Assembly (NCBI RefSeq): GCF_001685355.1
Contig: NZ_CP016438.1
Coordinates: 2,604,001-2,668,000 of the forward strand
DNA: 64,000 nt
From: Streptomyces lincolnensis
GTDB lineage: Bacteria > Actinomycetota > Actinomycetes > Streptomycetales > Streptomycetaceae
Reading direction: 5' to 3'
Shown: positions 50,718-61,599 of the stretch, piece after piece
Layout: each line of letters opens with the position of its first letter
Numbering within the stretch: the first letter of the stretch is position 1
Position numbers and translations under genes: made by a program
Notes under the pieces: generated by a model
The model's database searches: none
What the model saw: the letters and a program-made list of their open reading frames with translations, nothing else
What the model was told of the DNA's origin: nothing

Positions 50718-52805
50718 GTGAGCACCAAGCCGACCACCGCAGACCTCGAGTGGACCGAGTTGGACCAGCGGGCCGTCGACACGGCCCGTGTCCTGGCCGC
50801 CGATGCCGTACAGAAGGTCGGCAACGGCCATCCCGGTACGGCGATGAGCCTGGCGCCCGCCGCCTACACCCTCTTCCAGAAGGTGATGCGGCATGACCCG
50901 GCGGACGCCGACTGGGTCGGCCGCGACCGCTTCGTGCTGTCCGCGGGCCACTCGTCCCTGACCCTCTACACGCAGCTCTACCTGGCCGGCTTCGGCCTGG
51001 AGCTGGACGACCTCAAGGCGTTCAGGACCTGGGGTTCGAAGACCCCCGGTCACCCGGAGTACGGCCACACCACGGGCGTGGAGACAACGACCGGCCCGCT
51101 GGGCCAGGGTGTCGCCAACGCGGTGGGCATGGCGATGGCCGCCCGCTACGAGCGCGGTCTGTTCGACCCGGAGGCCGCGCCGGGCGAGTCCCCCTTCGAC
51201 CACTTCGTCTACGCCATCGCCGGTGACGGCTGCCTCCAGGAGGGCATCTCCGGCGAGGCGTCCTCGCTGGCCGGCCACCAGAAGCTCGGCAACCTGGTCC
51301 TGCTGTGGGACGACAACCACATCTCGATCGAGGGCGACACCGAGACGGCCGTCTCCGAGGACGTCGTCGCGCGGTACGCCGCGTACGGCTGGCATGTGCA
51401 GCGCGTCGAGCCGCAGGCCAACGGCGACCTCGACCCGGCCGCCATCTACGAGGCGATCCAGCAGGCCAAGACCGTCACGGACAAGCCGTCCTTCATCGCG
51501 ATGCGCTCGATCATCGCCTGGCCGGCCCCGAACGCCCAGAACACCGAGGCCGCGCACGGCTCGGCGCTGGGCGACGACGAGGTCGCGGCCACCAAGCGGG
51601 TGCTGGGCTTCGACCCGGAGCAGAGCTTCGAGGTGTCCGACGAGGTCATCACCCACACCCGCCAGGCCCTGGAGCGCGGTGCGCAGGCGAAGGCGGACTG
51701 GGAGAAGTCCTTCCAGCTGTGGCGCGACAACAACCCCGAGCGTGCCGCCGAGTTCGACCGCGTCCACGCGGGTGAGCTGCCGGCCGGGTGGGAGTCCTCG
51801 ATCCCGGTCTTCGAGACGGGCAAGGGTGTCGCCACGCGTGCCGCCTCCGGCAAGGTGCTCCAGGCGCTCGGCGCGGTGATCCCCGAGCTGTGGGGCGGCT
51901 CCGCCGACCTGGCCGGCTCGAACAACACGACGATCGACAAGACCTCGTCGTTCCTCCCGGCGGACAACCCGCTGCCGGAGGCCGACCCGTACGGCCGCAC
52001 GATCCACTTCGGCATCCGCGAGCACTCCATGGCCGCGGAGATGAACGGCATCGCCCTGCACGGCAACACCCGTATCTACGGCGGCACCTTCCTGGTGTTC
52101 TCCGACTACATGCGCAACGCGGTGCGCCTTTCGGCCCTCATGCACCTGCCGGTGACGTACGTGTGGACCCACGACTCCATCGGTCTGGGCGAGGACGGCC
52201 CCACCCACCAGCCGGTCGAGCACCTCGCCTCGCTGCGCGCCATCCCCGGCCTGAACGTGGTCCGTCCCGCCGACGCCAACGAGACGGCGATCGCCTGGCG
52301 CGAGATCCTCAGGCGCTGGACCAAGGAGTTCGGCAAGGGCGCCCCGCACGGCCTGGCGCTGACCCGTCAGGGCGTGCCGACGTACGAGCCCGACGAGAAC
52401 GCGGCCAAGGGCGGTTACGTCCTGTTCGAGGCCTCCTCGGGTACGCCCGAGGTGATCCTGATCGCGACCGGTTCCGAGGTGCACGTCGCCGTCGGGGCGC
52501 GCGAGCAGCTGGAGGCCGACGGTGTGCCCACGCGCGTCGTGTCGATGCCGTCCGTGGAGTGGTTCGAGGAGCAGGACCAGGGGTACCGGGACAGCGTCCT
52601 GCCGCCGTCCGTGAAGGCCCGTGTCGCGGTGGAGGCCGGTATCGGTCTCACCTGGCACAAGTACGTAGGGGACGCCGGTCGCATCGTTTCCCTGGAGCAC
52701 TTCGGTGCTTCGGCCGACGGCAAGGTCCTCTTCCGCGAGTTCGGCTTCACCGCCGAGAACGTGGCCGCCCAGGCGCGGGAATCGATCGCCGCAGCCCAGC
52801 GCTGA
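50718..52805 (+). CDS. tkt: Transketolase
   Basis: A 695-residue thiamine diphosphate enzyme of the pentose phosphate pathway. Motifs: [46 protein letters not shown], the TPP/Mg motif GDGCLQEG with DDNHISIEG, and the catalytic [16 protein letters not shown]. The start is GTG 50718, preceded by GAGGAG at a rather long distance. First gene of the tkt-tal-zwf-opcA-pgl operon. Confidence 0.96.
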   Translation: MSTKPTTADLEWTELDQRAVDTARVLAADAVQKVGNGHPGTAMSLAPAAYTLFQKVMRHDPADADWVGRDRFVLSAGHSSLTLYTQLYLAGFGLELDDLKAFRTWGSKTPGHPEYGHTTGVETTTGPLGQGVANAVGMAMAARYERGLFDPEAAPGESPFDHFVYAIAGDGCLQEGISGEASSLAGHQKLGNLVLLWDDNHISIEGDTETAVSEDVVARYAAYGWHVQRVEPQANGDLDPAAIYEAIQQAKTVTDKPSFIAMRSIIAWPAPNAQNTEAAHGSALGDDEVAATKRVLGFDPEQSFEVSDEVITHTRQALERGAQAKADWEKSFQLWRDNNPERAAEFDRVHAGELPAGWESSIPVFETGKGVATRAASGKVLQALGAVIPELWGGSADLAGSNNTTIDKTSSFLPADNPLPEADPYGRTIHFGIREHSMAAEMNGIALHGNTRIYGGTFLVFSDYMRNAVRLSALMHLPVTYVWTHDSIGLGEDGPTHQPVEHLASLRAIPGLNVVRPADANETAIAWREILRRWTKEFGKGAPHGLALTRQGVPTYEPDENAAKGGYVLFEASSGTPEVILIATGSEVHVAVGAREQLEADGVPTRVVSMPSVEWFEEQDQGYRDSVLPPSVKARVAVEAGIGLTWHKYVGDAGRIVSLEHFGASADGKVLFREFGFTAENVAAQARESIAAAQR

Positions 52806-52839
52806 CGCTGATACACGACACGTAGGAGATGCAATTTCC

Positions 52840-53958
52840 ATGACAGACGCACTCAAGCGCCTCTCCGAGGAAGGCGTCGCGATCTGGCTGGACGACCTCT
52901 CGCGCAAGCGGATCACGTCCGGCAACCTCGCCGAGCTGCTCGACCAGCAGCACGTCGTGGGCGTCACCACCAATCCGTCGATCTTCCAGAAGGCGATCTC
53001 CGAGGGCGACGGCTACGACCAGCAGCTGTCCGACCTCGCCGCCCGCAAGGTCACGGTCGAAGAGGCCATCCGCATGATCACCACGGCGGACGTCCGGGAC
53101 GCCGCCGACATCCTGCGCCCGGTCTTCGACGCCACCGGCGGTCAGGACGGCCGCGTGTCGATCGAGGTCGACCCGCGCCTGGCCCACAACACCAAGGCGA
53201 CGGTCGCCGAGGCCAAGCAGCTCGCCTGGCTGGTCGACCGCCCCAACACCCTCATCAAGATCCCGGCCACCAAGGCGGGTCTGCCGGCGATCACCGAGAC
53301 CATCGGCCTCGGCATCAGCGTCAACGTCACGCTGATCTTCTCGCTGGAGCGCTACCGCGAGGTCATGGACGCCTACCTGGCCGGTCTGGAGAAGGCCAAG
53401 GAGCGCGGACTGGACCTGTCGAAGATCCACTCCGTGGCGTCCTTCTTCGTGTCCCGGGTGGACACCGAGATCGACAAGCGGATCGACGCGCTCGGCACCG
53501 ACGAGGCCAAGGCCGCCCGCGGCAAGGCCGGCGTCGCCAACGCGCGCCTCGCCTACCAGGCGTACGAGGAGGTCTTCTCCGGTCCTCGCTGGTCGACGCT
53601 GGAGAACGCGGGCGCGAACAAGCAGCGTCCGCTGTGGGCCTCGACCGGTGTCAAGGACAAGGCCTACAAGGACACGCTGTACGTCGACGAGCTGGTGGCG
53701 CCGAACACGGTGAACACCATGCCGGAGGCCACGCTGTTCGCCACCGAGGACCACGGCCGGATCCGCGGCAACGCCGTCGCCGGCACCTACGAGCAGGCCC
53801 GCGCCGAGCTCGACGCCGTCGAGAAGCTCGGGATCTCGTACGACGACGTGGTGCAGCTCCTGGAGGACGAGGGCGTCGAGAAGTTCGAGGCGTCCTGGAA
53901 CGACCTGCTCAAGTCGACCGAGGCCGAGCTTCAGCGCCTCGCCCCTTCGGAGGGCTGA
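52840..53958 (+). CDS. tal: Transaldolase
   Basis: A 372-residue transaldolase of the long actinobacterial type. Motifs: [13 protein letters not shown], the Schiff-base Lys ([15 protein letters not shown]), [15 protein letters not shown] and [17 protein letters not shown]. It follows tkt by 34 bp. Confidence 0.95.
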   Translation: MTDALKRLSEEGVAIWLDDLSRKRITSGNLAELLDQQHVVGVTTNPSIFQKAISEGDGYDQQLSDLAARKVTVEEAIRMITTADVRDAADILRPVFDATGGQDGRVSIEVDPRLAHNTKATVAEAKQLAWLVDRPNTLIKIPATKAGLPAITETIGLGISVNVTLIFSLERYREVMDAYLAGLEKAKERGLDLSKIHSVASFFVSRVDTEIDKRIDALGTDEAKAARGKAGVANARLAYQAYEEVFSGPRWSTLENAGANKQRPLWASTGVKDKAYKDTLYVDELVAPNTVNTMPEATLFATEDHGRIRGNAVAGTYEQARAELDAVEKLGISYDDVVQLLEDEGVEKFEASWNDLLKSTEAELQRLAPSEG

Positions 53959-53962
53959 CATC

Positions 53963-55501
53963 TTGTCGCCTATTTCCGGTTCCGGAGCGAACCCGCTTCG
54001 TGACCCCGCGGACCGACGGCTCCCGCGTATCGCGGGGCCGTCGGGCCTGGTCATCTTCGGCGTCACGGGCGATTTGTCACGAAAGAAGCTCATGCCCGCC
54101 GTGTACGACCTGGCGAACCGGGGCCTGCTGCCACCGGGTTTCTCGCTGGTCGGTTTCGCCCGGCGCGAGTGGCAGAACGAGGACTTCGCGGAAGTGGTCC
54201 ACGACGCCGTCAAGGAGCACGCCCGCACGCCGTTCCGTGAGGAGGTCTGGCAGCAGCTCATCCAGGGCATGCGCTTCGTCCAGGGCACCTTCGACGACGA
54301 CGACTCCTTCGAGCGGCTGCGCGACACCATCGACGAACTCGACAAGGCGCAGGGCACCGGCGGCAACTTCGCCTTCTACCTGTCCGTGCCGCCGTCCGCC
54401 TTCCCCGTGGTCATCCAGCAGCTGAAGAAGCACCGGCTGGCCGACCAGTCGAGCGGCTCCTGGCGGCGCGCGGTCATCGAGAAGCCGTTCGGCCACGACC
54501 TGAAGTCGGCCGAGGAGCTCAACACGACGGTCGAGGAGGTCTTCGCCCCGGACCAGGTCTTCCGCATCGACCACTACCTGGGCAAGGAGACCGTCCAGAA
54601 CATCCTGGCGCTGCGCTTCGCCAACACGATGTTCGAGCCGATCTGGAACCGGTCCTTCGTGGACCACGTGCAGATCACGATGGCCGAGGACATCGGCATC
54701 GGCGGCCGGGCCGGCTACTACGACGGCATCGGCGCCGCCCGTGACGTCATCCAGAACCACCTGCTCCAGCTGATGGCGCTGACCGCGATGGAGGAGCCCG
54801 CCTCCTTCGACGCGGACGCGCTGGCCGCGGAGAAGACCAAGGTCCTCGGCGCGGTCAGGCTGCCCAAGGACCTGGGCCGGGACACCGTGCGCGGCCAGTA
54901 CGCGACCGGCTGGCAGGGCGGCGAGAAGGCGGTGGGCTACCTCCAGGAGGAGGGGATCAACGCCAGCTCCAAGACCGACACGTACGCCGCGATCAAGCTG
55001 GAGGTCGACAACCGCCGCTGGGCGGGCGTCCCCTTCTATCTGCGCACCGGCAAGCGTCTGGGCCGCCGGGTCACCGAGATCGCGGTGGTCTTCCAGCGGG
55101 CGCCGCACTCCCCCTTCGACCACACGGCGACGGAGGAGCTGGGCAAGAACGCGATCGTCATCCGCGTCCAGCCCGACGAGGGCGTCACGGTCCGCTTCGG
55201 CTCCAAGGTGCCGGGCACCTCGATGGAGATCCGGGACGTGTCGATGGACTTCGCCTACGGCGAGTCCTTCACGGAGTCCTCGCCCGAGGCGTACGAGCGC
55301 CTGATCCTCGACGTGCTGCTCGGCGACTCGAACCTCTTCCCGCGCACCGAGGAGGTCGAGCTGTCCTGGAAGATCCTCGACCCGATCGAGGAGTACTGGG
55401 ACAGCAACGGCAAGCCCGCCCAGTACCAGTCCGGTACCTGGGGCCCCGTCGAGGCCGACGAAATGCTTGAGCGAGACGGACGGAGCTGGCGCCGGCCATG
55501 A
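53963..55501 (+). CDS. zwf: Glucose-6-phosphate 1-dehydrogenase
   Basis: A 512-residue NADP-linked enzyme that starts the oxidative pentose phosphate pathway. The nucleotide site is VIFGVTGDLSRKKLMPAVYDL, the catalytic motif RIDHYLGKETVQN, and the linker EKPFGHDL. The start is TTG 53963; its ribosome site GGAGGG lies inside the end of tal, 4 bp away, so translation is coupled. Confidence 0.95.
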   Translation: MSPISGSGANPLRDPADRRLPRIAGPSGLVIFGVTGDLSRKKLMPAVYDLANRGLLPPGFSLVGFARREWQNEDFAEVVHDAVKEHARTPFREEVWQQLIQGMRFVQGTFDDDDSFERLRDTIDELDKAQGTGGNFAFYLSVPPSAFPVVIQQLKKHRLADQSSGSWRRAVIEKPFGHDLKSAEELNTTVEEVFAPDQVFRIDHYLGKETVQNILALRFANTMFEPIWNRSFVDHVQITMAEDIGIGGRAGYYDGIGAARDVIQNHLLQLMALTAMEEPASFDADALAAEKTKVLGAVRLPKDLGRDTVRGQYATGWQGGEKAVGYLQEEGINASSKTDTYAAIKLEVDNRRWAGVPFYLRTGKRLGRRVTEIAVVFQRAPHSPFDHTATEELGKNAIVIRVQPDEGVTVRFGSKVPGTSMEIRDVSMDFAYGESFTESSPEAYERLILDVLLGDSNLFPRTEEVELSWKILDPIEEYWDSNGKPAQYQSGTWGPVEADEMLERDGRSWRRP

Positions 55502-56679
55502 AGATAGACCTCACGGACACCACGGCCGGCAAGGTCAACAAGGCGCTGGTGAAGGGCCGCCGGGCCATCGGCACACCAGCCGTCGGCATGGTGCTCACCC
55601 TGGTCATCGTCACGGACGAGGAGAACGCCTACGACGCCCTGAAGGCCGCGAACGACGCCTCGCACGAGCACCCCTCGCGCACGCTCGTGGTCATCAAGAG
55701 GGTCTCGCGTTCCCCCCGCGACCGTACGCAGTCCCGGCTGGACGCCGAGGTCCGGGTGGGCGCGGACGCGGGCACCGGCGAGACGGTGATCCTCCGGCTG
55801 TACGGCGAGGTCGTCGACCACGCCCAGTCGGTCGTCCTGCCGCTGCTGCTGCCGGACGCCCCGGTGGTGGTCTGGTGGCCGGTGAACGCGCCCCTGGATC
55901 CCGCGAAGGACCCGCTGGGCGCGCTGGCCCAGCGCCGGGTCACCGACACCTACGCCTCCGAGCAGCCGGTACGGGACCTCGGTGCCCGCGCGGACGCGTA
56001 CACGCCCGGGGACACGGACCTGTCCTGGACCCGGATCACGCCCTGGCGTTCGATGCTGGCGGCCGCTCTCGACCAGGTCACCTGCCGGGTCGAGGCCGTC
56101 GAGGTGGAGGGCGAGGAGTTCAACCCGAGCTGCGAGCTCCTCGCGATGTGGCTCGCGGACCGGCTGGACGTGCCGGTCAAGCGCTCCCTGTCCGGCGGGC
56201 CCGGTCTGACGGCCGTCCGCATGGACACGGACTGCGGCCCGATCGTCCTGGACCGTGCCGACGGATCGCTGGCCACGCTGTCCATCCAGGGCCAGCCGGA
56301 CCGTGCGGTGGCGCTCAAGCGCCGCGAGACGGCCGAGCTGATCGCCGAGGAGCTGCGGCGGCTGGACCCGGACGACACGTACGCGTCGGCGCTGCGCTTC
56401 GGCGTGGAGCGGCTGCACGGCGGTGCGGCTCCGGCGGTGCGGGGCGCCGAGGCGGCGATCGCCAAGGCGGCGCAGGCCGTCGCCCTGGCCGATGCCGCCG
56501 TGGCCAGGGCCGAGGAGTCACCGACCGAGCCGGCCAAAGGAGCAGGCGGCGACGACAAAGGAGACGGCAGGGGAGACGGCAAAGGAGAAGCGGTCGACAC
56601 TCCCGTCGAAGCCGCTGCGAAAGCTCCCGCGAAGGAAGCGACGGCGCCGGCCCCGCTGAAGAAGGCGGCGGCCAAGTGA
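55498..56679 (+). CDS. opcA: Glucose-6-phosphate dehydrogenase assembly protein OpcA
   Basis: A 393-residue OpcA protein needed for active Zwf in actinobacteria and cyanobacteria. The conserved part ends near residue 315 (VERLHGGAAPAVRGAEAAIAKAA). A C-terminal tail of about 70 residues is low complexity: Ala-rich helix, then Gly/Asp/Lys (GDDKGDGRGDGKG) and Ala/Lys. Overlaps zwf by 4 bp and pgl by 4 bp. Confidence 0.93.
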   Translation: MKIDLTDTTAGKVNKALVKGRRAIGTPAVGMVLTLVIVTDEENAYDALKAANDASHEHPSRTLVVIKRVSRSPRDRTQSRLDAEVRVGADAGTGETVILRLYGEVVDHAQSVVLPLLLPDAPVVVWWPVNAPLDPAKDPLGALAQRRVTDTYASEQPVRDLGARADAYTPGDTDLSWTRITPWRSMLAAALDQVTCRVEAVEVEGEEFNPSCELLAMWLADRLDVPVKRSLSGGPGLTAVRMDTDCGPIVLDRADGSLATLSIQGQPDRAVALKRRETAELIAEELRRLDPDDTYASALRFGVERLHGGAAPAVRGAEAAIAKAAQAVALADAAVARAEESPTEPAKGAGGDDKGDGRGDGKGEAVDTPVEAAAKAPAKEATAPAPLKKAAAK

Positions 56680-57458
56680 ACACTCCCCAGCTGGTCGTGC
56701 ACCACGACAAGGAGCTGATGGCCCAGGCCGCCGCGGCCCGCCTGATCACGAAGATCGTGGACGCGCAGGCCTCCCGCGGCTCGGCGTCGGTGGTCCTCAC
56801 CGGCGGCCGCAACGGCAACGGCCTGCTGGCCGCGCTCGCGGCCGCGCCCGCCCGGGACGCCATCGACTGGAGCCGCCTCGACCTCTGGTGGGGCGACGAA
56901 CGCTTCCTCCCGGAGGGCGACCCGGACCGCAATGTCACCCAGGCCCGCGAGGCCCTGCTGGACGCGGTGCCCCTGGACCCCAAGCGCGTGCACGCCATGC
57001 CCGCCTCGGACGGTCCGTACGGCGACGACGTCGACGCGGCCGCGGCCGCCTACGCGGAGGAGCTGGACCGGGCGGCGGGCCCCGAGAACCACGGCGCGGT
57101 GCCGACCTTCGACGTCCTGATGCTGGGCGTCGGTCCCGACACCCATGTGGCCTCACTGTTCCCGGAACTCCCCGCGGTACGGGAGACCGAGCGCACGGTG
57201 GTCGGCGTCCACGGCGCCCCCAAGCCCCCGCCGACCCGCGTCACCCTCACCCTCCCGGCGATCCGCGCCGCCCGCGAGGTGTGGCTCCTCGCCGCCGGCG
57301 AGGACAAGGCCAACGCCGCGGCCATCGCCCTCTCCGACGCAGGCGAGATCCAGGCCCCCGCAGCAGGCGCCCGAGGCCGCGCCCGCACCCTGTGGCTCCT
57401 GGACGCGGCAGCGGCTTCCCAACTGCCGCGGTCGCTGTACCCTCCGGCGTCCTCCTGA
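56676..57458 (+). CDS. pgl: 6-phosphogluconolactonase
   Basis: A 260-residue enzyme hydrolysing 6-phosphogluconolactone. Motifs: SVVLTGGRNGNGLLAAL, LDLWWGDERFLPEGDPDRN, and DVLMLGVGPDTHVASLFPE. The usual GxDGHxASLFP is here GPDTHVASLFP, a small change in the active-site loop. GTG 56676 overlaps the opcA stop (GTGA). Confidence 0.94.
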   Translation: MNTPQLVVHHDKELMAQAAAARLITKIVDAQASRGSASVVLTGGRNGNGLLAALAAAPARDAIDWSRLDLWWGDERFLPEGDPDRNVTQAREALLDAVPLDPKRVHAMPASDGPYGDDVDAAAAAYAEELDRAAGPENHGAVPTFDVLMLGVGPDTHVASLFPELPAVRETERTVVGVHGAPKPPPTRVTLTLPAIRAAREVWLLAAGEDKANAAAIALSDAGEIQAPAAGARGRARTLWLLDAAAASQLPRSLYPPASS

Positions 57459-57482
57459 CGGTCCGACGAGGACTCCCACGGG

Positions 57483-57510
57483 AAGCGGGCGGCCCTGTTG
57501 CCGCCCGCTT
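57483..57510. terminator. Bidirectional terminator between pgl and pgi
   Basis: AAGCGGGCGG (57483-57492) pairs with CCGCCCGCTT (57501-57510) around an 8-nt loop, with A and T ends suited to both strands. Confidence 0.8.
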
Positions 57511-57525
57511 CTCGCGTTCCCACCG

Positions 57526-59181
57526 TCACTGCCGGTCGCGCAGCTCCCGGTACGTCGTGACCAGGGCCTTGGTGGAGGCGTCGAGGTCCGGGATCCGGGT
57601 GCCTTCGGTGAGGGCGGGTTCGACGCGCTTGGCGAGGACCTTGCCGAGTTCGACGCCCCACTGGTCGAAGGAGTCGATGTTCCAGACGGCGCCCTGGACG
57701 AAGACCTTGTGCTCGTAGAGGGCGATGAGCTGGCCCAGGACGGAGGGGGTGAGTTCGCGGGCGAGGATCGTGGTCGTGGGGTGGTTGCCCTGGAACGTCT
57801 TGTGCGGGACCAGTGCCTCCGGGACTCCTTCGGCGCGTACCTCGTCCGGCGTCTTGCCGAAGGCCAGTGCCTGTGTCTGGGCGAAGAAGTTCGCCATCAG
57901 CAGGTCGTGCTGGGCCACGAGACCGGGCCGGAGGTCGGCGACCGGCCGGGCGAAGCCGATGAAGTCGGCCGGGATGAGCTTGGTGCCCTGGTGGATCAAC
58001 TGGTAGTAGGCGTGCTGCCCGTTGGTGCCGGGCGTGCCCCACACCACCGGCCCGGTCTGCCAGTCGACGGGCTTGCCGTCGCGGTCCACCGACTTGCCGT
58101 TGGACTCCATGTCCAGCTGCTGCAGGTAGGCGGTGAACTTGGACAGGTAGTGGCTGTAGGGCAGCACCGCGTGCGACTGGGCGCCGAAGAAGTTGCCGTA
58201 CCAGATGCCCAGCAGGCCCAGCAGCAGCGGGGCGTTGTCCTCGGCGGGCGCGTTCAGGAAGTGCTCGTCGACGATGCGGAAACCGTCGAGCATCTCCAGG
58301 AAGCGGTCCGGGCCGATGGCGATCATCAGGGAGAGACCGATCGCCGAGTCGAAGGAGTACCGGCCGCCGACCCAGTCCCAGAACCCGAACATGTTGTCCG
58401 CGTCGATACCGAACCCGGTGACCTTCTCGGCGTTCGTGGACAGCGCCACGAAGTGCCGGGCCACCGCCTTCTCGTCACCGCCGAGCCCCTCCAGCAGCCA
58501 GGAGCGCGCCGAGGTCGCGTTGGTGATCGTCTCGATGGTGGTGAACGTCTTGGACGCGACGATGAACAGGGTCTCCGCCGGGTCCAGGTCCCGGATCGCC
58601 TCGTGCAGGTCGGCGCCGTCCACGTTCGACACGAACCGGAACGTCAACTCCCGCGCGGTGTACGCCCGCAGCGCCTCATAGGCCATCGCCGGGCCCAGGT
58701 CGGAGCCGCCGATACCGATGTTGACGACGTTCCTGATCCGCCTGCCGGTGTGGCCGGTCCACTCACCCGAACGCACCCGGTCGGCGAAGGCACCCATCCG
58801 GTCCAGGACGGTGTGCACCTCGGGCACGACGTTCTCGCCGTCGACCTCGATCACCGCGTTGGCCGGGGCCCGCAGCGCGGTGTGCAGCACGGCCCGGTCC
58901 TCGGTCGTGTTGATCTTCTCGCCGCCGAACATGGCGTCCCGCAGCCCGAACACATCGGTCGCGGCGGCCAGCTCGCGCAGCAACCGCAGGGTGTCGTCGG
59001 TGACCAGGTGCTTGGAGTAGTCGATGTGCAGGTCACCGACCCGCAGGGTGTATCCGGTACCGCGACCGGGATCGGCGGCGAACAGCTCGCGCAGTCGCAC
59101 CTCGCCGAGTTCCTCACGGTGCTTCGCCAGAGCGGTCCACTCGGGCGTCTGGTTGAGCCTGGTACGGCCGTCTGCGTTCAT
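57526..59181 (-). CDS. pgi: Glucose-6-phosphate isomerase
   Basis: A 551-residue isomerase of glycolysis. Signatures: [36 protein letters not shown], and [21 protein letters not shown]. The catalytic Glu/His/Lys regions ([19 protein letters not shown]) are present. ATG 59181 gives the family length; the frame is open further upstream but overlaps the MFS gene and is not coding. Confidence 0.96.
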   Translation of the reverse strand: MNADGRTRLNQTPEWTALAKHREELGEVRLRELFAADPGRGTGYTLRVGDLHIDYSKHLVTDDTLRLLRELAAATDVFGLRDAMFGGEKINTTEDRAVLHTALRAPANAVIEVDGENVVPEVHTVLDRMGAFADRVRSGEWTGHTGRRIRNVVNIGIGGSDLGPAMAYEALRAYTARELTFRFVSNVDGADLHEAIRDLDPAETLFIVASKTFTTIETITNATSARSWLLEGLGGDEKAVARHFVALSTNAEKVTGFGIDADNMFGFWDWVGGRYSFDSAIGLSLMIAIGPDRFLEMLDGFRIVDEHFLNAPAEDNAPLLLGLLGIWYGNFFGAQSHAVLPYSHYLSKFTAYLQQLDMESNGKSVDRDGKPVDWQTGPVVWGTPGTNGQHAYYQLIHQGTKLIPADFIGFARPVADLRPGLVAQHDLLMANFFAQTQALAFGKTPDEVRAEGVPEALVPHKTFQGNHPTTTILARELTPSVLGQLIALYEHKVFVQGAVWNIDSFDQWGVELGKVLAKRVEPALTEGTRIPDLDASTKALVTTYRELRDRQ

Positions 59182-59246
59182 GTCGGACTTCAGCCTTCTT
59201 TCGTACCCGTGCCTGCTGCCCCGCTGCCGTTCCCCAACGTAGTTGA

Positions 59247-60515
59247 TCAGTGCGGGGCGTGAGCTGTCGTGGTGCCCTCTTCGGACGCACCCACAGATAC
59301 GTCCGCCCGGAGCACGGGTATCAGCGAGGCGACGGACAGGACGAAGAAGGCCGCCGCGAGCAGGGCCGGCGTGTTCAGCCCCCAGGCGGTGGCCACCACA
59401 CCGCCCAGCATGGCCCCCACCGGCGCTCCGGCGACCGCCAGGGTCCGGAAGGCCGCGCTGACCCGGCCCAGCATCTCGGCGGGACCGCGCTCCTGCATCA
59501 GCGTCCTGGTGTTGACGTTCCACACCATGCCCATGAACCCGAAGACGGCCATGGCCCCGACCAGCGCAGCGGTGTGCCGCACCGAGCCCATGACCACCAG
59601 CGCGCCGATCTGCGCCGTCCCCGCGAGCAGCACCGCGCGCATCCGCCCGAGCCGGGCGACGAGCCGGCCGCCCGCCACTCCCCCGGCCAGGCCACCGCTC
59701 GTGTACGCGGTCAGCGCGGCCGCGTAACCCGCCGTGCCCGCGTCCAGCCAGCCGGTGACCAGGAGCACCAGGCCGGCGATGAGGGCGCCCACGCCGACAT
59801 TGCACAGTGCCGTGGCGGCGCACAGCCCCCGCAAGGCCCGGTCCCGGCCGAGGACACGCAGTCCCTCGGCGATCTCGCGGCGCAGAGTGCTCCCGGCCGG
59901 TCTCGGTCTCCGCTCGGGTCCGGCGGTCTTCAGCGACGCGATCAGCACGGCGGCCGCCAGGAAGGTCGCCGCGTCGGCCACGAAGGGCAGGGTGGCACCG
60001 ACGGTCAGCAGCAGGGGCACCAGGGGTGCGCCCAGCAGGCCGCCCGCGATCTGCTGGCCGGTCATCAGGCGGGCGTTCGCGCTGCCCAGCATGTCGCGAT
60101 CCACCAGGGTGGGCAGCAGGGCGGTGGCGGCGTTGTCGAAGAGGGTCTGGAGCGTGGTCAGGGCGAAGGCCAGCGCGATCAGCAGCCCGATCGACGCGTG
60201 TCCGAAGGCGACGGCCACCGCGAAACAGGCGACCAGCAGCGCCCGTAGCGCGTCCACGGTCCACATCGCGCGCCGCTGGTCCACGCGGTCGGCGACGGCT
60301 CCGCCGAGCAGCCCGAAGATGATCCAGGGCAGATAGCCGCAGGCGGTGACCGCGGCCACGAGCAGCGGCCGGTCCGTCAGGGTCGCGGCCAGCAGGGGCA
60401 GCGCGGCGGTGCGCAGGGCGTCACCGAAGCTGGAGAGCACCGCGGCGCCCCACAACCGCCCGAATCCCCCACGCCACGCGGGCGCACGCCCGCCCACCGA
60501 CTCGACCGTCGCCAC
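59247..60515 (-). CDS. Major facilitator superfamily transporter
   Basis: A 422-residue exporter with twelve predicted helices, of the enterobactin-exporter (EntS)-like MFS group. The loop 2-3 motif is [14 protein letters not shown], and the related loop 8-9 motif [19 protein letters not shown]-terminal [23 protein letters not shown] is typical for this group. Starts at GTG 60515 with GGGGGAG upstream. Substrate unknown. Confidence 0.88.
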   Translation of the reverse strand: MATVESVGGRAPAWRGGFGRLWGAAVLSSFGDALRTAALPLLAATLTDRPLLVAAVTACGYLPWIIFGLLGGAVADRVDQRRAMWTVDALRALLVACFAVAVAFGHASIGLLIALAFALTTLQTLFDNAATALLPTLVDRDMLGSANARLMTGQQIAGGLLGAPLVPLLLTVGATLPFVADAATFLAAAVLIASLKTAGPERRPRPAGSTLRREIAEGLRVLGRDRALRGLCAATALCNVGVGALIAGLVLLVTGWLDAGTAGYAAALTAYTSGGLAGGVAGGRLVARLGRMRAVLLAGTAQIGALVVMGSVRHTAALVGAMAVFGFMGMVWNVNTRTLMQERGPAEMLGRVSAAFRTLAVAGAPVGAMLGGVVATAWGLNTPALLAAAFFVLSVASLIPVLRADVSVGASEEGTTTAHAPH

Positions 60516-60678
60516 CGCTCCCCCTCACGATTCGCCGATGCACAAACCGTAGAGGTCACCACTGACAATCGGTCCGCGAGCGAGCGGCCGCCCTGCTAAG
60601 GACACGGCCCAGGACAGCGCTCAGGACAGAGCGCAGGCCAGAACTCCGGGCCATCCGCCGCCCGGGCCCCAAACGGAT

Positions 60679-60709
60679 CCGGCCGGGCATCCCTCGGATG
60701 CCCGGCCGG
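60679..60709 (-). terminator. Terminator of the rbpA-type gene
   Basis: A 14-bp perfect stem (60679-60692 with 60696-60709) with a 3-nt loop lies 9 bp after the stop codon. Confidence 0.85.
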
Positions 60710-60718
60710 TCTCGACGT

Positions 60719-61054
60719 CTAGATCTCGCCCCGCAGTTTGGCGAGCGCCTCGGCGAGGATCGCCTCGCCGTCCGCGTCGCTGCGCCGCTCCCGCACGTAG
60801 GCGAGGTGCGTCTTGTAGGGCTCGGTGCGCGGCGGATCCGGTGGGTTGTCCCGGTCCTGCCCTGCCGGAAAGCCGCAGCGCGGGCAGTCCCAGGTATCGG
60901 GAACCTGCGCGTCGCTCGCGAAGCTGGGCTGCGTCTCGTGCCCGTTGGAGCACCAGAAGGAGATGCGCAGCCGGGGCGCGGACTCGCCCCGCTCGGCCTC
61001 GCCCATCGGCCCCGCCCCGACCCGGCTTCCTCGGATCGCGTTGCCACTTGCCAC
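60719..61054 (-). CDS. rbpA: RbpA family RNA polymerase-binding protein
   Basis: A 111-residue transcription factor that binds RNA polymerase and the principal sigma factor in actinobacteria and helps open promoters. Elements: N-terminal AIRGSRVGAGPMGEAERGE, a zinc-type core (FWCSNGHETQPSFASDAQVPDTWDCPRCGFPAG), and the basic linker/sigma-interaction part (PPRTEPYKTHLAYVRERRSDADGEAILAEAL). GTG 61054 has GGGAG upstream. Streptomyces can carry two RbpA-type genes; which one this is cannot be told from the window. Confidence 0.88.
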   Translation of the reverse strand: MASGNAIRGSRVGAGPMGEAERGESAPRLRISFWCSNGHETQPSFASDAQVPDTWDCPRCGFPAGQDRDNPPDPPRTEPYKTHLAYVRERRSDADGEAILAEALAKLRGEI

Positions 61055-61120
61055 GGTCGTAACTCCCTGCGTGATGGTGCCGCAAAGCGAGTCGGCGTTT
61101 CGCTTCACTGCGAGCGCCTC

Positions 61121-61149
61121 AGTCTACGTAAGGCCCAACGCGCGTCCAG
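61121..61149 (-). promoter_or_regulatory. Possible promoter of the rbpA-type gene
   Basis: On the minus strand CTGGAC (61149-61144) and TAGACT (61126-61121) are 17 bp apart, close to a Streptomyces housekeeping promoter. The predicted start would be about 60 bp before the gene. Confidence 0.4.
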
Positions 61150-61267
61150 TGATTGGAGTTACAACCCCCATACACAGACGCAAGCCCCATGATAGGCCGC
61201 GCTCAGCTGCGCGTACCGAACATGGGGCGTTACGTGCGGAATGGACGTGCTGCGTGTGCGACGCTGA

Positions 61268-61498
61268 TCAGTTGTTGACCTTCATCAGGAGGCCGAGCAC
61301 GACAATGCACGCGAACCACAGCAGACCGACGACCACGGTGATGCGGTCGAGGTTGCGCTCGGCGACCGAGGAGCCGCCGACGGAGGACTGCATACCACCA
61401 CCGAACATGTCGGAGAGGCCGCCGCCCTTGCCCTTGTGCATGAGCACCAGCAGCATCATCAGCCCGCTGAAGACGATCAGGGCGATCGAGAACCCCAT
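61268..61498 (-). CDS. secG: Preprotein translocase subunit SecG
   Basis: A 76-residue membrane protein with two helices (FSIALIVFSGLMMLLVLMHKG and ITVVVGLLWFACIVVLGLLM) joined by the conserved GKGGGLSDMFGGG loop. It supports SecYEG export. ATG 61498. A GCCCCAT/ATGGGGC inverted repeat (61184-61190, 61222-61228) downstream may end its transcript. The position next to tpiA is typical. Confidence 0.93.
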   Translation of the reverse strand: MGFSIALIVFSGLMMLLVLMHKGKGGGLSDMFGGGMQSSVGGSSVAERNLDRITVVVGLLWFACIVVLGLLMKVNN

Positions 61499-61599
61499 AA
61501 CCACGGCTGGACCAACTTCCTCGGATCTGGATGGACGACAGGGGCACAGCCTCAGGCTGTGCCCCCGCAAGGGTACGACGGATCCCGCCTACCGCATAC

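Noticed and set aside
57020..57075. Frameshift or defect in pgl at the GPDTHVASLFP loop
   Set aside because: The frame is intact through the stop and the variation is a simple substitution in a known motif.
59182..60264. Long N-terminal extension of pgi
   Set aside because: The extra frame overlaps the MFS gene, is Arg-rich and unlike any isomerase. ATG 59181 gives the family length.
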